NCBI RefSeq assembly: GCF_034387475.1
Contig: NZ_JAXCIL010000001.1
Span: 2,914,001 to 2,978,000 of the forward strand
Length of the DNA stretch: 64,000 bases
Reading direction: 5' to 3'
Source of the DNA: Pseudomonas sp. Teo4
GTDB taxonomy: Bacteria > Pseudomonadota > Gammaproteobacteria > Pseudomonadales > Pseudomonadaceae
The notes beneath the pieces were generated by a model. That model was given only the letters and a program-made list of their open reading frames with translations, ran no database searches and was not told the DNA's origin. The position numbers were made by a program, and so were the translations under genes. Below are positions 41,154 to 50,790 of this stretch, piece after piece. Numbering within the stretch: position 1 is the stretch's first letter; each line of letters begins with the position of its first letter.

Positions 41154-42926
41154 TTAGTAAGTCCGGACTTTTGGTTCGAAGGCTGGAACAGTCTTCGGCG
41201 CAAAGTTGACGCCACGCTTGGCAACGCGCTTCTCACCCGGGTAATACAGGGTGTGGCACAGCCAGTTTTCGTCGTCACGGTCTTCGAAGTCTTCACGGGC
41301 GTGAGCGCCGCGGGACTCTTTACGGGCTTCGGCCGCAATGGCGGTAGCTTCGGCAACTTCCAGCAGGTTCTGCAGCTCCAGCGCTTCGATACGCGCGGTG
41401 TTGAAGGCCTGGGACTTGTCGTTGATCTTCACGTTGGCGATGCGCTCACGCAGGCCAGCCAACTGCTCGATACCCTTGAGCATGTATTCGCCAGTACGGA
41501 ATACACCGAAGTAGTTCTGCATGCAGCTCTGCAGCTCGCGCTTGAGGCTGGCAACGTCTTCGCCAGTGGAGCGCTCGTTGAGCTTGTTCAGGCGGCTCAG
41601 GGCAACATCGATATCGGTGTCGCTGGCGTCGAGGTGCTCGATGCCGTCGCTCAGTGCCTTCTCCAGGTGCAGGCCGGCAGCACGGCCGAATACCACCAGG
41701 TCGAGCAGCGAGTTGCCGCCCAGGCGGTTTGCACCGTGAACCGATACGCACGCCACTTCACCTACGGCGAACAGGCCAGGAATGATGTGATCCTTGCCTT
41801 CTTCGTCCATGGTGATGGCCTGGCCATGAATGTTGGTGGCAACGCCGCCCATCATGTAGTGGCAGGTCGGAACGACCGGAACCGGCGCGACCACTGGGTC
41901 GACGTGGGCGAAGGTCTTGGACAGTTCGCAGATACCTGGCAGGCGGCTGTGCAGCACTTCCTCGCCCAGGTGGTCCAGCTTCAGCAGTACGTGGTCCTTG
42001 TTCGGGCCCACGCCGTTGCCGGCGATGATCTCTTTGACCATGGAACGGGCAACCACGTCGCGGCCGGCCAGGTCTTTCGCGTTCGGCGCGTAACGCTCCA
42101 TGAAGCGCTCGCCGTGGGCGTTGATCAGGTAGCCACCCTCACCGCGACAGCCTTCGGTAACCAGTACACCGGCGCCGGCGATGCCGGTCGGGTGGAACTG
42201 CCACATCTCGATGTCCTGCACCGGCACGCCGGCACGCAGGGCCATGCCGATACCGTCACCGGTATTGATCAGGGCGTTGGTGGTGGAGGCGTAGATACGA
42301 CCGGCACCGCCAGTGGCCAGAACGGTGGCCTTGGACTTGATGTACATGGTTTCGCCGGTTTCGATGCAGATAGCGATCACACCGACGAACGCGCCTTCCT
42401 GGTTCTTCACCAGGTCAACAGCGTAGTACTCGTTGAGGAAGGTAGTGCCTGCCTTCAGGTTGCCCTGGTACAGGGTGTGCAGCAGGGCGTGACCGGTACG
42501 GTCGGACGCTGCGCAGGTACGGGCAGCCTGGCCACCTTTACCGAAGTCCTTGGACTGACCACCGAACGGACGCTGGTAGATACGGCCAGTTTCGGTACGC
42601 GAGAACGGCAGACCCATGTGGTCCAGCTCGAAGACCGCAGCCGGGCCTTCCTGACACATGTATTCGATAGCGTCCTGGTCACCGATATAGTCGGAACCTT
42701 TGACGGTATCGTACATGTGCCAGCGCCAGTCGTCGTTCGGGTCGGCCGAAGCGATGGCACAGGTGATGCCGCCCTGGGCGGAAACGGTGTGCGAACGAGT
42801 CGGGAACACCTTGGTGACCACGGCAGTCTTGTGACCGCCTTGAGCCAGCTGCAGCGCTGCGCGCATGCCGGCACCGCCGCCACCGATAATGATGGCGTCG
42901 AAGGAAATAGTTGGAATGCTAGCCAT
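41154..42926 (-). CDS. sdhA: Succinate dehydrogenase flavoprotein subunit
   Basis: The 590-residue covalent-FAD subunit oxidises succinate to fumarate. Features: [14 protein letters not shown], the FAD-linked His in SHTVSAQGG, and the active-site stretch [20 protein letters not shown]. Located between sdhD and sdhB. Confidence 0.98.
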   Translation of the reverse strand: MASIPTISFDAIIIGGGGAGMRAALQLAQGGHKTAVVTKVFPTRSHTVSAQGGITCAIASADPNDDWRWHMYDTVKGSDYIGDQDAIEYMCQEGPAAVFELDHMGLPFSRTETGRIYQRPFGGQSKDFGKGGQAARTCAASDRTGHALLHTLYQGNLKAGTTFLNEYYAVDLVKNQEGAFVGVIAICIETGETMYIKSKATVLATGGAGRIYASTTNALINTGDGIGMALRAGVPVQDIEMWQFHPTGIAGAGVLVTEGCRGEGGYLINAHGERFMERYAPNAKDLAGRDVVARSMVKEIIAGNGVGPNKDHVLLKLDHLGEEVLHSRLPGICELSKTFAHVDPVVAPVPVVPTCHYMMGGVATNIHGQAITMDEEGKDHIIPGLFAVGEVACVSVHGANRLGGNSLLDLVVFGRAAGLHLEKALSDGIEHLDASDTDIDVALSRLNKLNERSTGEDVASLKRELQSCMQNYFGVFRTGEYMLKGIEQLAGLRERIANVKINDKSQAFNTARIEALELQNLLEVAEATAIAAEARKESRGAHAREDFEDRDDENWLCHTLYYPGEKRVAKRGVNFAPKTVPAFEPKVRTY

Positions 42927-42929
42927 GGA

Positions 42930-43298
42930 TCAGATACCCCAGAGAATCTGCACACCCCAGACGAAGTAAGCGAACATCGCTACGCCGCATACCGCCTGGA
43001 ACAGGAAACGAATCGCAGTCGCCGACTTGCCGAACGACATCGGCGTCAGGTAGTCGGTGGCGATGGTCCACATGCCGACCCAGGCGTGAGCGCCCAGGGC
43101 AACGAGGGCCAGCAGACTGAAGATCCGCATCGCGTTGTTGGAGAACAGACCGTGCCACTGGGCATAGTCCATGCCCGGGTGAACAACGACGTATCCGATC
43201 AGGAACAGGAAGTAAGCCGCGAGAACGACCGCCGAGACGCGCTGCGCCATCCAGTCATAGAGGCCCGAACGCGACAGGTTCGTGACATTGGTTACCAT
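42930..43298 (-). CDS. sdhD: Succinate dehydrogenase membrane anchor SdhD
   Basis: A 122-residue protein with three membrane segments binding heme b and quinone with SdhC. It starts at the ATG 43296-43298 (MVTNVTNLSRSGLYDW); a TTG two codons earlier also fits the frame. It overlaps the sdhC stop by seven bases. The Asp-Tyr region PGMDYAQWHGLF is family-typical. Confidence 0.95.
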   Translation of the reverse strand: MVTNVTNLSRSGLYDWMAQRVSAVVLAAYFLFLIGYVVVHPGMDYAQWHGLFSNNAMRIFSLLALVALGAHAWVGMWTIATDYLTPMSFGKSATAIRFLFQAVCGVAMFAYFVWGVQILWGI

Positions 43299-43678
43299 AC
43301 CCAAACTCCCACCAGAACGATCACCACCACGGAGATGACAATCACGATTTTCGAGCCCAGTTTGCCGCCTTCCAGCGTCTCACCGATGCCCATGTCCATG
43401 ATCAGGTGGCGTACGCCTGCCACCAGGTGATACAGCAGGGCGGACAGCAGGGCCCAGGTCACCAGTTTGGCCAGCGGGCTGGTCAGACACGCCTTCACCT
43501 CGCCGAAGCCTTCCTCGGAACCCAGCGATTTGCCCAATGCGTACAGCATGATGGCAAGGCCGAGGAACAGGATGACGCCGGAGATACGGTGCAGAATGGA
43601 CGTGTACGCGGTGATTGGGAGCTTGATGGTCCTTAGGTCTAGGTTTACAGGTCGTTGGCTTTTCACGGCTTTTTTCAC
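43292..43678 (-). CDS. sdhC: Succinate dehydrogenase cytochrome b556 subunit
   Basis: A 128-residue protein with three membrane segments. It has the conserved RPVNLDLRTIKLPITAYTSI start and the quinone/heme region SILHRISGVILF and LYHLVAGVRHLIMD, whose His is the heme ligand. It begins with GTG (43676-43678), with AGGGG about a dozen bases upstream. Confidence 0.95.
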   Translation of the reverse strand: MKKAVKSQRPVNLDLRTIKLPITAYTSILHRISGVILFLGLAIMLYALGKSLGSEEGFGEVKACLTSPLAKLVTWALLSALLYHLVAGVRHLIMDMGIGETLEGGKLGSKIVIVISVVVIVLVGVWVW

Positions 43679-44030
43679 ACTGAAGAGCCCCTAGCGAATC
43701 AGGGCAAAGTTGTTGGTAAGTGTACTGGTCAGGTACCCACCACCCAGGGAACGGCGACCCCCAGCAAATCAGGCTTGCAAGCCCTTGGCGGTCGGGTGCC
43801 GAGTATAGACAGTTAGGCTGCTTATGACAACGTGACGGGGTAGCCCAAATAGCGCATTGCCTTTAGCGAGCAAAAGGCGTAAATGGGCGAGAATTTCGAG
43901 AAAAATCAGGCCTCAGAGCCGCTTTCAACCAGCCTTTAGGCAAATTGACATTCGAATTTATCCCTCTATAGTGGTGCGGGCCCTGCGTGGGGGGTCTGTC
44001 TGATGATTTCAAGCATTAATAGGAGGCCAC
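43679..44030. promoter_or_regulatory. Divergent sdhC/gltA control region with gltA sigma70 promoter
   Basis: 352 bases without a gene. For gltA, TTGACA at 43945-43950 and TATAGT at 43967-43972 are separated by 16 bases, a near-consensus sigma70 promoter about 60 bases before the ATG. AGGAGG precedes gltA. On the sdh side I see AT-rich sequence but no clear boxes. Confidence 0.75.
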
Positions 44031-45320
44031 ATGGCTGACAAAAAAGCGCAGTTGGTCATCGAGGGCGCTGCCCCCGTCGAGCTGCCCATTTTAACCGGCA
44101 CCGTTGGTCCTGATGTAATCGACGTCCGCGGGTTGGGGGCCACTGGTCACTTCACCTTCGACCCTGGTTTCATGGCGACCGCCTCGTGCGAGTCGAAGAT
44201 CACCTACATCGATGGCGACAAGGGCGTGCTGCTGCACCGCGGCTACCCGATCGAACAGCTCGCCGAACAGTCCGACTACCTGGAAACCTGCTACCTGCTG
44301 CTCAACGGCGAACTGCCGAATGCCGAGCAGAAGGCCCAGTTCGTCAGCACCGTCAAGAACCACACCATGGTTCACGAGCAGCTGAAGTCCTTCTTCAACG
44401 GCTTCCGCCGCGACGCTCACCCGATGGCGGTAATGTGCGGTGTGGTTGGCGCCCTGTCGGCGTTCTATCACGACTCGCTGGACATCAATAACCCGCAACA
44501 CCGCGAAATTTCCGCGGTGCGCCTGGTCGCCAAGATGCCGACCCTGGCAGCAATGGTTTACAAGTACTCCATGGGCCAGCCCATGATGTACCCGCGCAAC
44601 GACCTGTCGTACGCGGAAAACTTCCTGCACATGATGTTCAACACCCCGTGCGAGATCAAACCGATCAGCCCGGTGCTGGCCAAGGCAATGGACCGGATCT
44701 TCATCCTCCATGCCGACCATGAGCAGAACGCTTCCACTTCCACCGTGCGTCTGGCCGGCTCCTCGGGCGCCAACCCGTTCGCCTGTATCGCAGCCGGTAT
44801 CGCTGCACTGTGGGGCCCTGCCCACGGCGGCGCCAACGAAGCTGTACTGACCATGCTCGATGAAATTGGCGATGTCTCGAACATCGACAAGTACATCGCC
44901 AAGGCCAAGGACAAGAACGATCCGTTCAAACTCATGGGCTTCGGTCACCGCGTTTACAAAAACCGCGACCCGCGCGCCACCGTGATGAAGAAGACCTGCG
45001 ACGAAGTTCTGAGCGAGCTGGGCATCAAGAACGACCCGCAGCTGGAACTGGCCATGCGCCTGGAAGAGATCGCCCTCACCGATCCTTACTTCATCGAGCG
45101 CTCGCTGTACCCGAACGTCGACTTCTACTCGGGCATCATCCTGAAAGCGATCGGCATTCCGACCAGCATGTTCACCGTGATCTTCGCCCTGGCGCGTACC
45201 GTTGGCTGGATCTCGCACTGGAAAGAAATGCTCTCCAGCCCGTACAAGATTGGCCGTCCGCGCCAGCTGTACACCGGCCACGAGCAGCGCGACATCGTGA
45301 AACTGCAAGACCGCAAGTAA
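44031..45320 (+). CDS. gltA: Citrate synthase (type II)
   Basis: Condenses acetyl-CoA and oxaloacetate. The 429-residue length is that of hexameric, NADH-sensitive Gram-negative enzymes. Catalytic motifs: [12 protein letters not shown] and [14 protein letters not shown]. It is divergent from the sdh-suc operon so entry and later steps of the cycle share one control region. Confidence 0.98.
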   Translation: MADKKAQLVIEGAAPVELPILTGTVGPDVIDVRGLGATGHFTFDPGFMATASCESKITYIDGDKGVLLHRGYPIEQLAEQSDYLETCYLLLNGELPNAEQKAQFVSTVKNHTMVHEQLKSFFNGFRRDAHPMAVMCGVVGALSAFYHDSLDINNPQHREISAVRLVAKMPTLAAMVYKYSMGQPMMYPRNDLSYAENFLHMMFNTPCEIKPISPVLAKAMDRIFILHADHEQNASTSTVRLAGSSGANPFACIAAGIAALWGPAHGGANEAVLTMLDEIGDVSNIDKYIAKAKDKNDPFKLMGFGHRVYKNRDPRATVMKKTCDEVLSELGIKNDPQLELAMRLEEIALTDPYFIERSLYPNVDFYSGIILKAIGIPTSMFTVIFALARTVGWISHWKEMLSSPYKIGRPRQLYTGHEQRDIVKLQDRK

Positions 45321-45337
45321 GCCCCAGAGCTGAACGC

Positions 45338-45366
45338 AAAAAGGCTGCCCTCGGGCAGCCTTTTTT
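45338..45366 (+). terminator. gltA terminator
   Basis: AAAGGCTGCC CTCG GGCAGCCTTTTTT: strong stem and T-run 20 bases past the stop. Confidence 0.93.
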
Positions 45367-45377
45367 ATTGTCTTTTT

Positions 45378-45476
45378 CCTGTTCTGGCCTCTTCGCGGGT
45401 AAACCCGCTCCCACAGGTACGGCGCAGGCTTCAGAATCTGTGGGAGCGGGTTTACCCGCGAAGAGGCCAGAACAGG
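45378..45476. repeat. REP doublet with perfect 39-base arms
   Basis: Arms at 45378-45416 and 45438-45476 are exact inverted copies containing the GCGGGTAAACCCGCTCCCAC core, with a 21-base loop. Located between convergent gltA and the START-domain gene. Confidence 0.9.
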
Positions 45477-45488
45477 CAACTCATCACT

Positions 45489-46097
45489 TCAATTTTTCTC
45501 AGCCCGCTCCCGCAGCCCTTTCAGGGTATTGAACGGCGCATCCACTACAAACTTGTTGGCCACCATCGCAGGTACGCTGCCACCTGGCTCGGTGTGCACC
45601 TGGTAAGTCACTTCGGTGCTGTCACCCTTGGGCACCAGCTTCCAGAAGCCTTCCACTTTCGCCACCCGCACAAAGCCCTTCTCTTCCGGGACATAGGTCG
45701 GCTCTTCGACCAGATTACGGGTCAAGCTGCCATCAGCCCCCTTGACCGTGGTGATATGCAGCACCGAATCACGCGGCGTCACCGGCCACGGCGTGTTGAA
45801 CTGGGTGTAGGTCCAGCTCTGATCACCTTCCTGCTTGAGCAGCTTTTGCGACTTGCACTCATGAATCCATGCACAGGCGCCGACCACGTCTTCCTGCAAC
45901 GCCTGCACCTTGGCCAGCGGCGCCTTGATCACGGTCACGCCTTGATAGGCCTTGTACTTGGAACCGGCTACTTCACTGAGGGAAACCTTGATCCCCTCCT
46001 CGTCCTTGGCCACCTGCCAGTTTTCCGCCCAGGCGGCCGGCGCCAGCAGAACACCCATGCCACACAGCAGTGCAATACGCTTGAACGATCTCATCAT
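45489..46097 (-). CDS. Exported START-domain protein
   Basis: A 202-residue protein with a signal peptide (IALLCGMGVLLAPAAWAE) and a START-type lipid-binding fold. Markers are GVTVIKAPLAKVQALQED, NTPWPVTPRDSVLH and the C-terminal helix VVDAPFNTLKGLRE. Probably binds a lipid or other hydrophobic ligand in the periplasm; the ligand is unknown. Confidence 0.85.
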   Translation of the reverse strand: MMRSFKRIALLCGMGVLLAPAAWAENWQVAKDEEGIKVSLSEVAGSKYKAYQGVTVIKAPLAKVQALQEDVVGACAWIHECKSQKLLKQEGDQSWTYTQFNTPWPVTPRDSVLHITTVKGADGSLTRNLVEEPTYVPEEKGFVRVAKVEGFWKLVPKGDSTEVTYQVHTEPGGSVPAMVANKFVVDAPFNTLKGLRERAEKN

Positions 46098-46127
46098 GTT
46101 TATCCTTGTTGTCGAAGATCCCGCTTG

Positions 46128-46382
46128 TCACGCCGCCGTCATCTGCTCCAGCCAACCCAGAATCCTGATTGCCTCGTCGCGATTGTCGCCACACACCTCG
46201 ATATCCGCCTTGAAACCACCACACACCGCCGGGCGCTCGGGCTTGCCGAAGAGGTCACAGAGGTTTTCCACGGTCAGGTGCAGACAGCGCTCGCCCGCCG
46301 GCTTGCCCTTGGGCATGCGCGGCATCGCCGAGCTGATGGATGGGGCAATGCAGCAAGCACCGCAACCCTCACGGCAATTCAT
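46128..46382 (-). CDS. YkgJ-like cysteine cluster protein
   Basis: An 84-residue protein with Cys in CREGCGACC, RCLHL, LCDLF and AVCGGF, matching the zinc/iron-chelating YkgJ family. Function unknown. Directly upstream of the START-domain gene, gap about 30 bases. Confidence 0.85.
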   Translation of the reverse strand: MNCREGCGACCIAPSISSAMPRMPKGKPAGERCLHLTVENLCDLFGKPERPAVCGGFKADIEVCGDNRDEAIRILGWLEQMTAA

Positions 46383-46514
46383 GGCAACTCACCAAAATCA
46401 GGACTCCCTGGAACAAAACGGGACGAACGCCCCTGGATAGTAACCGCTCAAACAGACGTTTGAAATTGCTGGCCGAATGAAATCTGCGGTGACCCGGCAG
46501 TCAGTTCAGCGAAG

Positions 46515-47000
46515 CTACTGACGGAACTCGAAATCGATCGCCGCCCCTTCCACATCGCGGCGACTGTCGTTGCGCAACTGCAGTTGCATTTCGTTGCTGA
46601 TCAGCCGGCCATTGAGCTGAAAGGGGCTGTCATCGGTCTGCGGCTTTTCGGTGAACATCGCCGGCAGCAAAGGTTTGCGCCGAGTCGATGCATCGCCGAC
46701 TTCAGGCTCCAGTTTCTTTACCATTTCAGTAGGCAAGCTCAGATCCAGCTTGGCTTCCGGCAATGGCTGACGGACCGCTTTGCTGACCGGCTTGCGAGCC
46801 GGCCTGGCTTTGGCCTTGGCCGACGCCTTGCTTTTCACGGTCGTTTTGGCAGGCTTGCTCGCCGCAGGCTTCTGACTTGCCTTGCCCTTGACGGCTTGCG
46901 CCTGGCTCGCAGGCTGCGCAGCCTCGACCCCGCCGACAGGCAGACACAGCGGCAGAAGGCACAACGTCATGGCAAAGCAGCGCAACAGGTTCATGGACAT
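46515..47000 (-). CDS. Small exported Lys/Ala-rich protein
   Basis: A 161-residue protein from the ATG at 46998-47000. It has a signal peptide (MNLLRCFAMTLCLLPLCLPV...), a very basic Ala/Lys-rich segment (about residues 30-75) and an acidic-neutral C-terminal domain ending AIDFEFRQ. Such genes are sometimes labelled translation initiation factor 2 because of the low-complexity region; nothing here supports that. Function unknown. Confidence 0.7.
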   Translation of the reverse strand: MSMNLLRCFAMTLCLLPLCLPVGGVEAAQPASQAQAVKGKASQKPAASKPAKTTVKSKASAKAKARPARKPVSKAVRQPLPEAKLDLSLPTEMVKKLEPEVGDASTRRKPLLPAMFTEKPQTDDSPFQLNGRLISNEMQLQLRNDSRRDVEGAAIDFEFRQ

Positions 47001-47056
47001 CGACTGGCAGACCGGAAAGGTGCGTATGCTCTCTGTTCCGCAGGCGCCTGACAAGC

Positions 47057-48499
47057 CTACAAAAGTGCGCTCGTCGACTCGCGGCACAATTGCTGAGCCA
47101 ACAGACCAAGCGTGATAACCGCCCGCTCCGCCTCCTTGTTCCAGGGAATTGCGCAGTTGAGACGGATACAGTGGTTGAACTGCTCGGTATTACTGAAGAT
47201 CAGGCCAGGCGCGATACTGATTCCCTGCTCGAGCGCGCGCACATGCAGCTCCTGGGTATTGACCCGCCCCGGCAGGCTCACCCAGAGAATGAACCCACCT
47301 GTCGGCCGGGTCATCTGAGTGCCTTCAGGGAAGTGCTGCTGCACCGCCAACTGGTATGCACTAAGGTTCTTGCGATACTCCTGGCGGATGTAGCGCAAAT
47401 GCCGATCATAACCGCCATTTTCCAGGTAGGCCGCCACCCCCATCTGAGTCACGCTGCAAGCCGAGTGCGTGGTGAAGGTTTGCAGGCGCTGGATTTCGTC
47501 CTGATAACGCCCCGCCACCATCCAGCCAACCCGCACGCCCGGCGACAAGGTCTTGGAGAAGCTCGAGCAGTAGATCACCCGGTCGAGCCGATCAAACGCC
47601 TTGAGCGCCTTGGTCCGCCCCTGCTCGAACATGAGCTCGCCATAGATATCGTCTTCGACGATCTGGATATCGAAATCCGACGCCAGACGCAGAAGCTGCT
47701 TCTGCCGCTCTTCCGGCACGGTGCCACCCAGCGGATTGCTCAGACGCGTGGTCAACACCAACGCCTTGATCGACCATTGGTTGGCCGCCAGCTGAAGTGC
47801 CTCGAGGCTGATGCCCGTCGATGGATCACTGGGAATTTCGATGACCTTCAACCCCAGCAGATCCGCCAACTGCAACAAGCCGTAATAGGTCGGCGATTCA
47901 GCGGCGATCAGGTCACCGGGACGCGTCAGCACCCGCAGCGACATCTGCAACGCATCCACGCAGCCATGGGTGACGATGATTTCGCGCGGGTCGACCAGCA
48001 CGCCAGCATCGCGCATGCGAATGGCGATCTGCCGACGCAGCGGTTCGAAACCTGGGCTGAACATGTAACTGAACGCCCGAGGACTGTGGAAGCGAGTGAC
48101 CTTGGCGATCTGCTGATGCAAGGCCCGAACCGGCAAGTAGTCGACATGCGGCACCGCCGCACCGAAGGGGAACACGCCATCACGGCGCGCCTCGGTCAGC
48201 ACCTGCTGGATGATGCTGGCACGGGTGACCAGCCCCGGGCGCTCGACCCGAGCTATGTCTGGTGTTTGCGCGGTCAGGGCGGGGGTCTGGTGAACGTAGT
48301 AGCCCGACTGAGGCCTGGCGCGAATCAGCCCCTGATCTTCGAGATTGGCATAAGCCTGCAGCACCGTGGCATGGCTGACATTGAGCTGGGCGCTCATCTT
48401 GCGCACGGACGGTACGCGCTCACCTGGCTGGTAGACACCACGCCGGATGTCATCGGCCAGTTGCTGGGCGATACGCTGGTACAGCAGCAGGTTGGTCAT
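47057..48499 (-). CDS. MocR-type regulator (GntR HTH fused to aminotransferase)
   Basis: 480 residues. The N-terminal winged HTH (about 5-75, QLADDIRRGVYQPGERVPSV...SHATVLQAYANLEDQGLI) is of GntR type. The rest is a class I aminotransferase-like domain with PLP lysine in SSFSKTLSPGVRVGW. MocR proteins regulate vitamin B6, GABA, taurine or amino acid genes. No obvious target is adjacent. The start is the ATG at 48497-48499 (MTNLLLYQRIAQ). Confidence 0.9.
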   Translation of the reverse strand: MTNLLLYQRIAQQLADDIRRGVYQPGERVPSVRKMSAQLNVSHATVLQAYANLEDQGLIRARPQSGYYVHQTPALTAQTPDIARVERPGLVTRASIIQQVLTEARRDGVFPFGAAVPHVDYLPVRALHQQIAKVTRFHSPRAFSYMFSPGFEPLRRQIAIRMRDAGVLVDPREIIVTHGCVDALQMSLRVLTRPGDLIAAESPTYYGLLQLADLLGLKVIEIPSDPSTGISLEALQLAANQWSIKALVLTTRLSNPLGGTVPEERQKQLLRLASDFDIQIVEDDIYGELMFEQGRTKALKAFDRLDRVIYCSSFSKTLSPGVRVGWMVAGRYQDEIQRLQTFTTHSACSVTQMGVAAYLENGGYDRHLRYIRQEYRKNLSAYQLAVQQHFPEGTQMTRPTGGFILWVSLPGRVNTQELHVRALEQGISIAPGLIFSNTEQFNHCIRLNCAIPWNKEAERAVITLGLLAQQLCRESTSALL

Positions 48500-48630
48500 G
48501 GCGATATCTCGACGCTCGGACGGGCTCGTTGTTCTTATGCTGTAGTCTGACAGCAGAGCATACCGTAACAGTTGCCAAGTGTACTGGGACAGATTGCAGG
48601 ATAGCCAACAAAACCGTTGCGTGACAGCGC

Positions 48631-48661
48631 CCCTTATCGCCGGCTTTCCGACGATAAGGGG
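48631..48661 (-). terminator. Hairpin after the OmpA-family gene
   Basis: CCCTTATCG/CGATAAGGG with a REP-like GCCGGC in the loop, just past the OmpA-family stop on the minus strand. No T-run; likely a REP remnant acting as transcript end. Confidence 0.45.
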
Positions 48662-48668
48662 CAAGGGA

Positions 48669-49481
48669 TCACCGTGCCGGCGTCAGTTTGCCCTTGTCAT
48701 CGGAGAACACGATCTCGACCCGGCGATTCTGTGCCCTGCCCCGCTCCGAGGCATTGGCTTCGATCGGGTACTGGTCACCATAGCCCAGCACTTCGAGGCG
48801 TTTCTCGTCGATTCCCAGGTCTACCAACATGTCGGCCACGGCCTGGGCACGGTCGCGGGACAGTTTGAGGTTGTCTTCCGGAGCACCGGTGCTGTCGGTG
48901 TAACCTTCGATACGCACCACGCGGCGCGGGTTGAGCTGGAGGAACTGCACCAGCTTGAGCACGGTGCGGCTGGCGGAGTTCTTCAGGTCGGCACGGCCGG
49001 TATCGAACAGCACATCGCCCAAGGTCATCACCAGACCACGGTCAGCTTGCTCGGAAGCCATCGCGGCAATCTGTGCTTCGACCCACTTGCCTTGCTGCTG
49101 AACACTGGCCAACTTGGCTTCGCGCAGGGCCAGCTGAAGGCGCTGACGCTCCAGGTCGAGCTTGGCGATGCGCTCCTGGTTCAGCGCAAGCTTGGTATGC
49201 TCGCGGGCGATCTCGCTATATCGCTGACTCAAGTAAGCGTAGTGACGCACATCGGCACCGGTGCCTATATAGCTGGACAAGCGCTCGGCACGCGCCAGCG
49301 ACTCACCGGCACGGATCACGTCACGCGGCGCACTGCGCAGCACATCGGAGTCATCCTTGACCTTCTGGAAGGCGGAACTGGCTTCATCCAAGGCAACTTC
49401 ACTGCGATGGCTGGCACAACCTTGCAAGCCGGCCGACAACGCCAGCATTGCCAGGACGGCTACGGGCTTGAGGCGCATCAT
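48669..49481 (-). CDS. OmpA-family lipoprotein with DUF4398-like N-terminus
   Basis: A 270-residue lipoprotein (lipobox LSAGLQGC, Cys22). A helical segment (about 30-130) is followed by an OmpA-type peptidoglycan-binding domain (DVLFDTGRADLKNSA, YTDSTGAPEDNLKLSRDRAQ, RRVEIVF). It overlaps the DUF4398 gene by four bases, so the two lipoproteins are made together. Confidence 0.9.
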   Translation of the reverse strand: MMRLKPVAVLAMLALSAGLQGCASHRSEVALDEASSAFQKVKDDSDVLRSAPRDVIRAGESLARAERLSSYIGTGADVRHYAYLSQRYSEIAREHTKLALNQERIAKLDLERQRLQLALREAKLASVQQQGKWVEAQIAAMASEQADRGLVMTLGDVLFDTGRADLKNSASRTVLKLVQFLQLNPRRVVRIEGYTDSTGAPEDNLKLSRDRAQAVADMLVDLGIDEKRLEVLGYGDQYPIEANASERGRAQNRRVEIVFSDDKGKLTPAR

Positions 49482-49831
49482 GGCTGCACCTCCAACTGCT
49501 TGCGCAGGCGCTTGACGCGCGACTGCAATACGTCGAGCTGTTCATCGCTTTTCTGGTTCAGCACCCGTGCTTCAGCCAAACGCGCATCCAGCTCAGACTG
49601 TTCGGCGCGCATGCGCGCATCGCGATAGTCTTCGGTGAGCATGTTGGTCTTGGCGCGAGCCAACTTGTCTTCGGCCATCTTGAACTCTGGCACCTGTTCG
49701 GTAGCGCCAACGGCCTTGGCCTGTTCCAGCGCCTGCTCGGACAGGCGCATCTGCTCGTTGGGCGCCGGATCGTTGGCGCAGCCGGCCAAGCCTAGCATGG
49801 CCAAGGCAAGGATCAGTGGTTGGGTTCTCAC
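49478..49831 (-). CDS. DUF4398 lipoprotein
   Basis: A 117-residue lipoprotein starting with GTG at 49829-49831 (AGGAAG upstream), lipobox LGLAGC (Cys18), then a long helical domain (SEQALEQAKAVGATEQVPEF...) of DUF4398. Second gene of a three-gene operon. Confidence 0.85.
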   Translation of the reverse strand: MRTQPLILALAMLGLAGCANDPAPNEQMRLSEQALEQAKAVGATEQVPEFKMAEDKLARAKTNMLTEDYRDARMRAEQSELDARLAEARVLNQKSDEQLDVLQSRVKRLRKQLEVQP

Positions 49832-49840
49832 GCAATCTTC

Positions 49841-50662
49841 CTACTGTTTAGGGGTATCCAGCGGCGCCTGCATCTGTGCTTTCCAGCGCTCGACATTGCG
49901 CTGCAGCACGGCCTCGGACGCACCGGAGATCGGCAATTCTGTCAGTTTTTTCGCCAGTTGCCCACGCAACCAAGCGTCATTGCAGGCGGAGTTGTGCGAT
50001 ACGGCCAGGTACAACCCCGGGCGATCCACCGGCAGGCCACGGGCGATGAGGTCATTGCTCATGCCCAGGCTCTGGGTCATGGCCATTCCGGAATAGCGGC
50101 CAGCCAGCACATAGTCCACCTGCCCAAGCACCAGTTTCTGGAATGCCTGGGTCAGGTTCTGCGCAGGCACCAGCTTGAGTTGCGCCTTGGCGAAGGCTTC
50201 GAAGGCTGGCGTGAGCCGCGCCCGCTCCGACAGGCTGCCCTGATACTGCGCCAGGTCCGCCGGGCCATCGAACACCAGGTTGGCATCGTGACGGGTCCAG
50301 ACCAGGTACTCGTTGAGCTGCAAAGGTGGGTGGATGTAGTCCAGCGCCGTCAATTGGCCGACCTGCATCGGCGTGTCGAGCAACAGGTCCATCCGGCCAC
50401 TGCGCACCTCATCCAGGGCCTGGTCGCGCCTGCCGGCGTACAGCACCTCGACTTTCACGCCGAGCTCGCTGGCGACTTGGCGCAGCAAGTCGACATTGGT
50501 GCCGATCAGGTGCTTAGGATCTTTCGGGTCTTGCCAGGAGTACGGCGGTGCATCTGGACTGCCGGTTGCCACCAGGCGCTCGCATTTGCCAGCCGCCATC
50601 GTCATTGGCGACAGCATCGCCACCATGCATGCCAGTAGCGCGTGCGCTCCGCGAAGCCTCAT
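49841..50662 (-). CDS. Periplasmic solute-binding protein (SBP_bac_3)
   Basis: A 273-residue protein with a signal peptide (ALLACMVAMLSPMTMAAG) and the family-3 binding protein fold (GSPDAPPYSWQDP, GTNVDLLRQVASELGV, VRSGRMDLLLDTPM). No transporter partner genes are adjacent; it precedes two lipoprotein genes with a gap of 9 bases. Ribosome site GGAGAGAGG directly before the ATG. Ligand unknown. Confidence 0.86.
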   Translation of the reverse strand: MRLRGAHALLACMVAMLSPMTMAAGKCERLVATGSPDAPPYSWQDPKDPKHLIGTNVDLLRQVASELGVKVEVLYAGRRDQALDEVRSGRMDLLLDTPMQVGQLTALDYIHPPLQLNEYLVWTRHDANLVFDGPADLAQYQGSLSERARLTPAFEAFAKAQLKLVPAQNLTQAFQKLVLGQVDYVLAGRYSGMAMTQSLGMSNDLIARGLPVDRPGLYLAVSHNSACNDAWLRGQLAKKLTELPISGASEAVLQRNVERWKAQMQAPLDTPKQ

Positions 50663-50733
50663 CCTCTCTCCTTGCCTTGTTCTCCAGAGCCTGCATTGGC
50701 CTGATTGCCGGCGACAAAGCCGGTATAGACCAT

Positions 50734-50766
50734 AAAAAAACCCGGCCCCCTGAGCGAGGGCCGGGC
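50734..50766 (-). terminator. etfA terminator
   Basis: Minus strand: GCCCGGCCC...GGGCCGGGTTTTTTT, about 25 bases after the etfA stop. Confidence 0.93.
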
Positions 50767-50790
50767 TTCTTTATAAGTGAAGCAGCCGGA

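Noticed and set aside
41253..43430. A 725-codon frame opposite sdhA and its neighbours
   Set aside because: Shadow of the sdh genes.
46515..47000. Translation initiation factor IF-2
   Set aside because: Only the Lys/Ala-rich segment recalls IF-2; there is a signal peptide and no GTPase domain.
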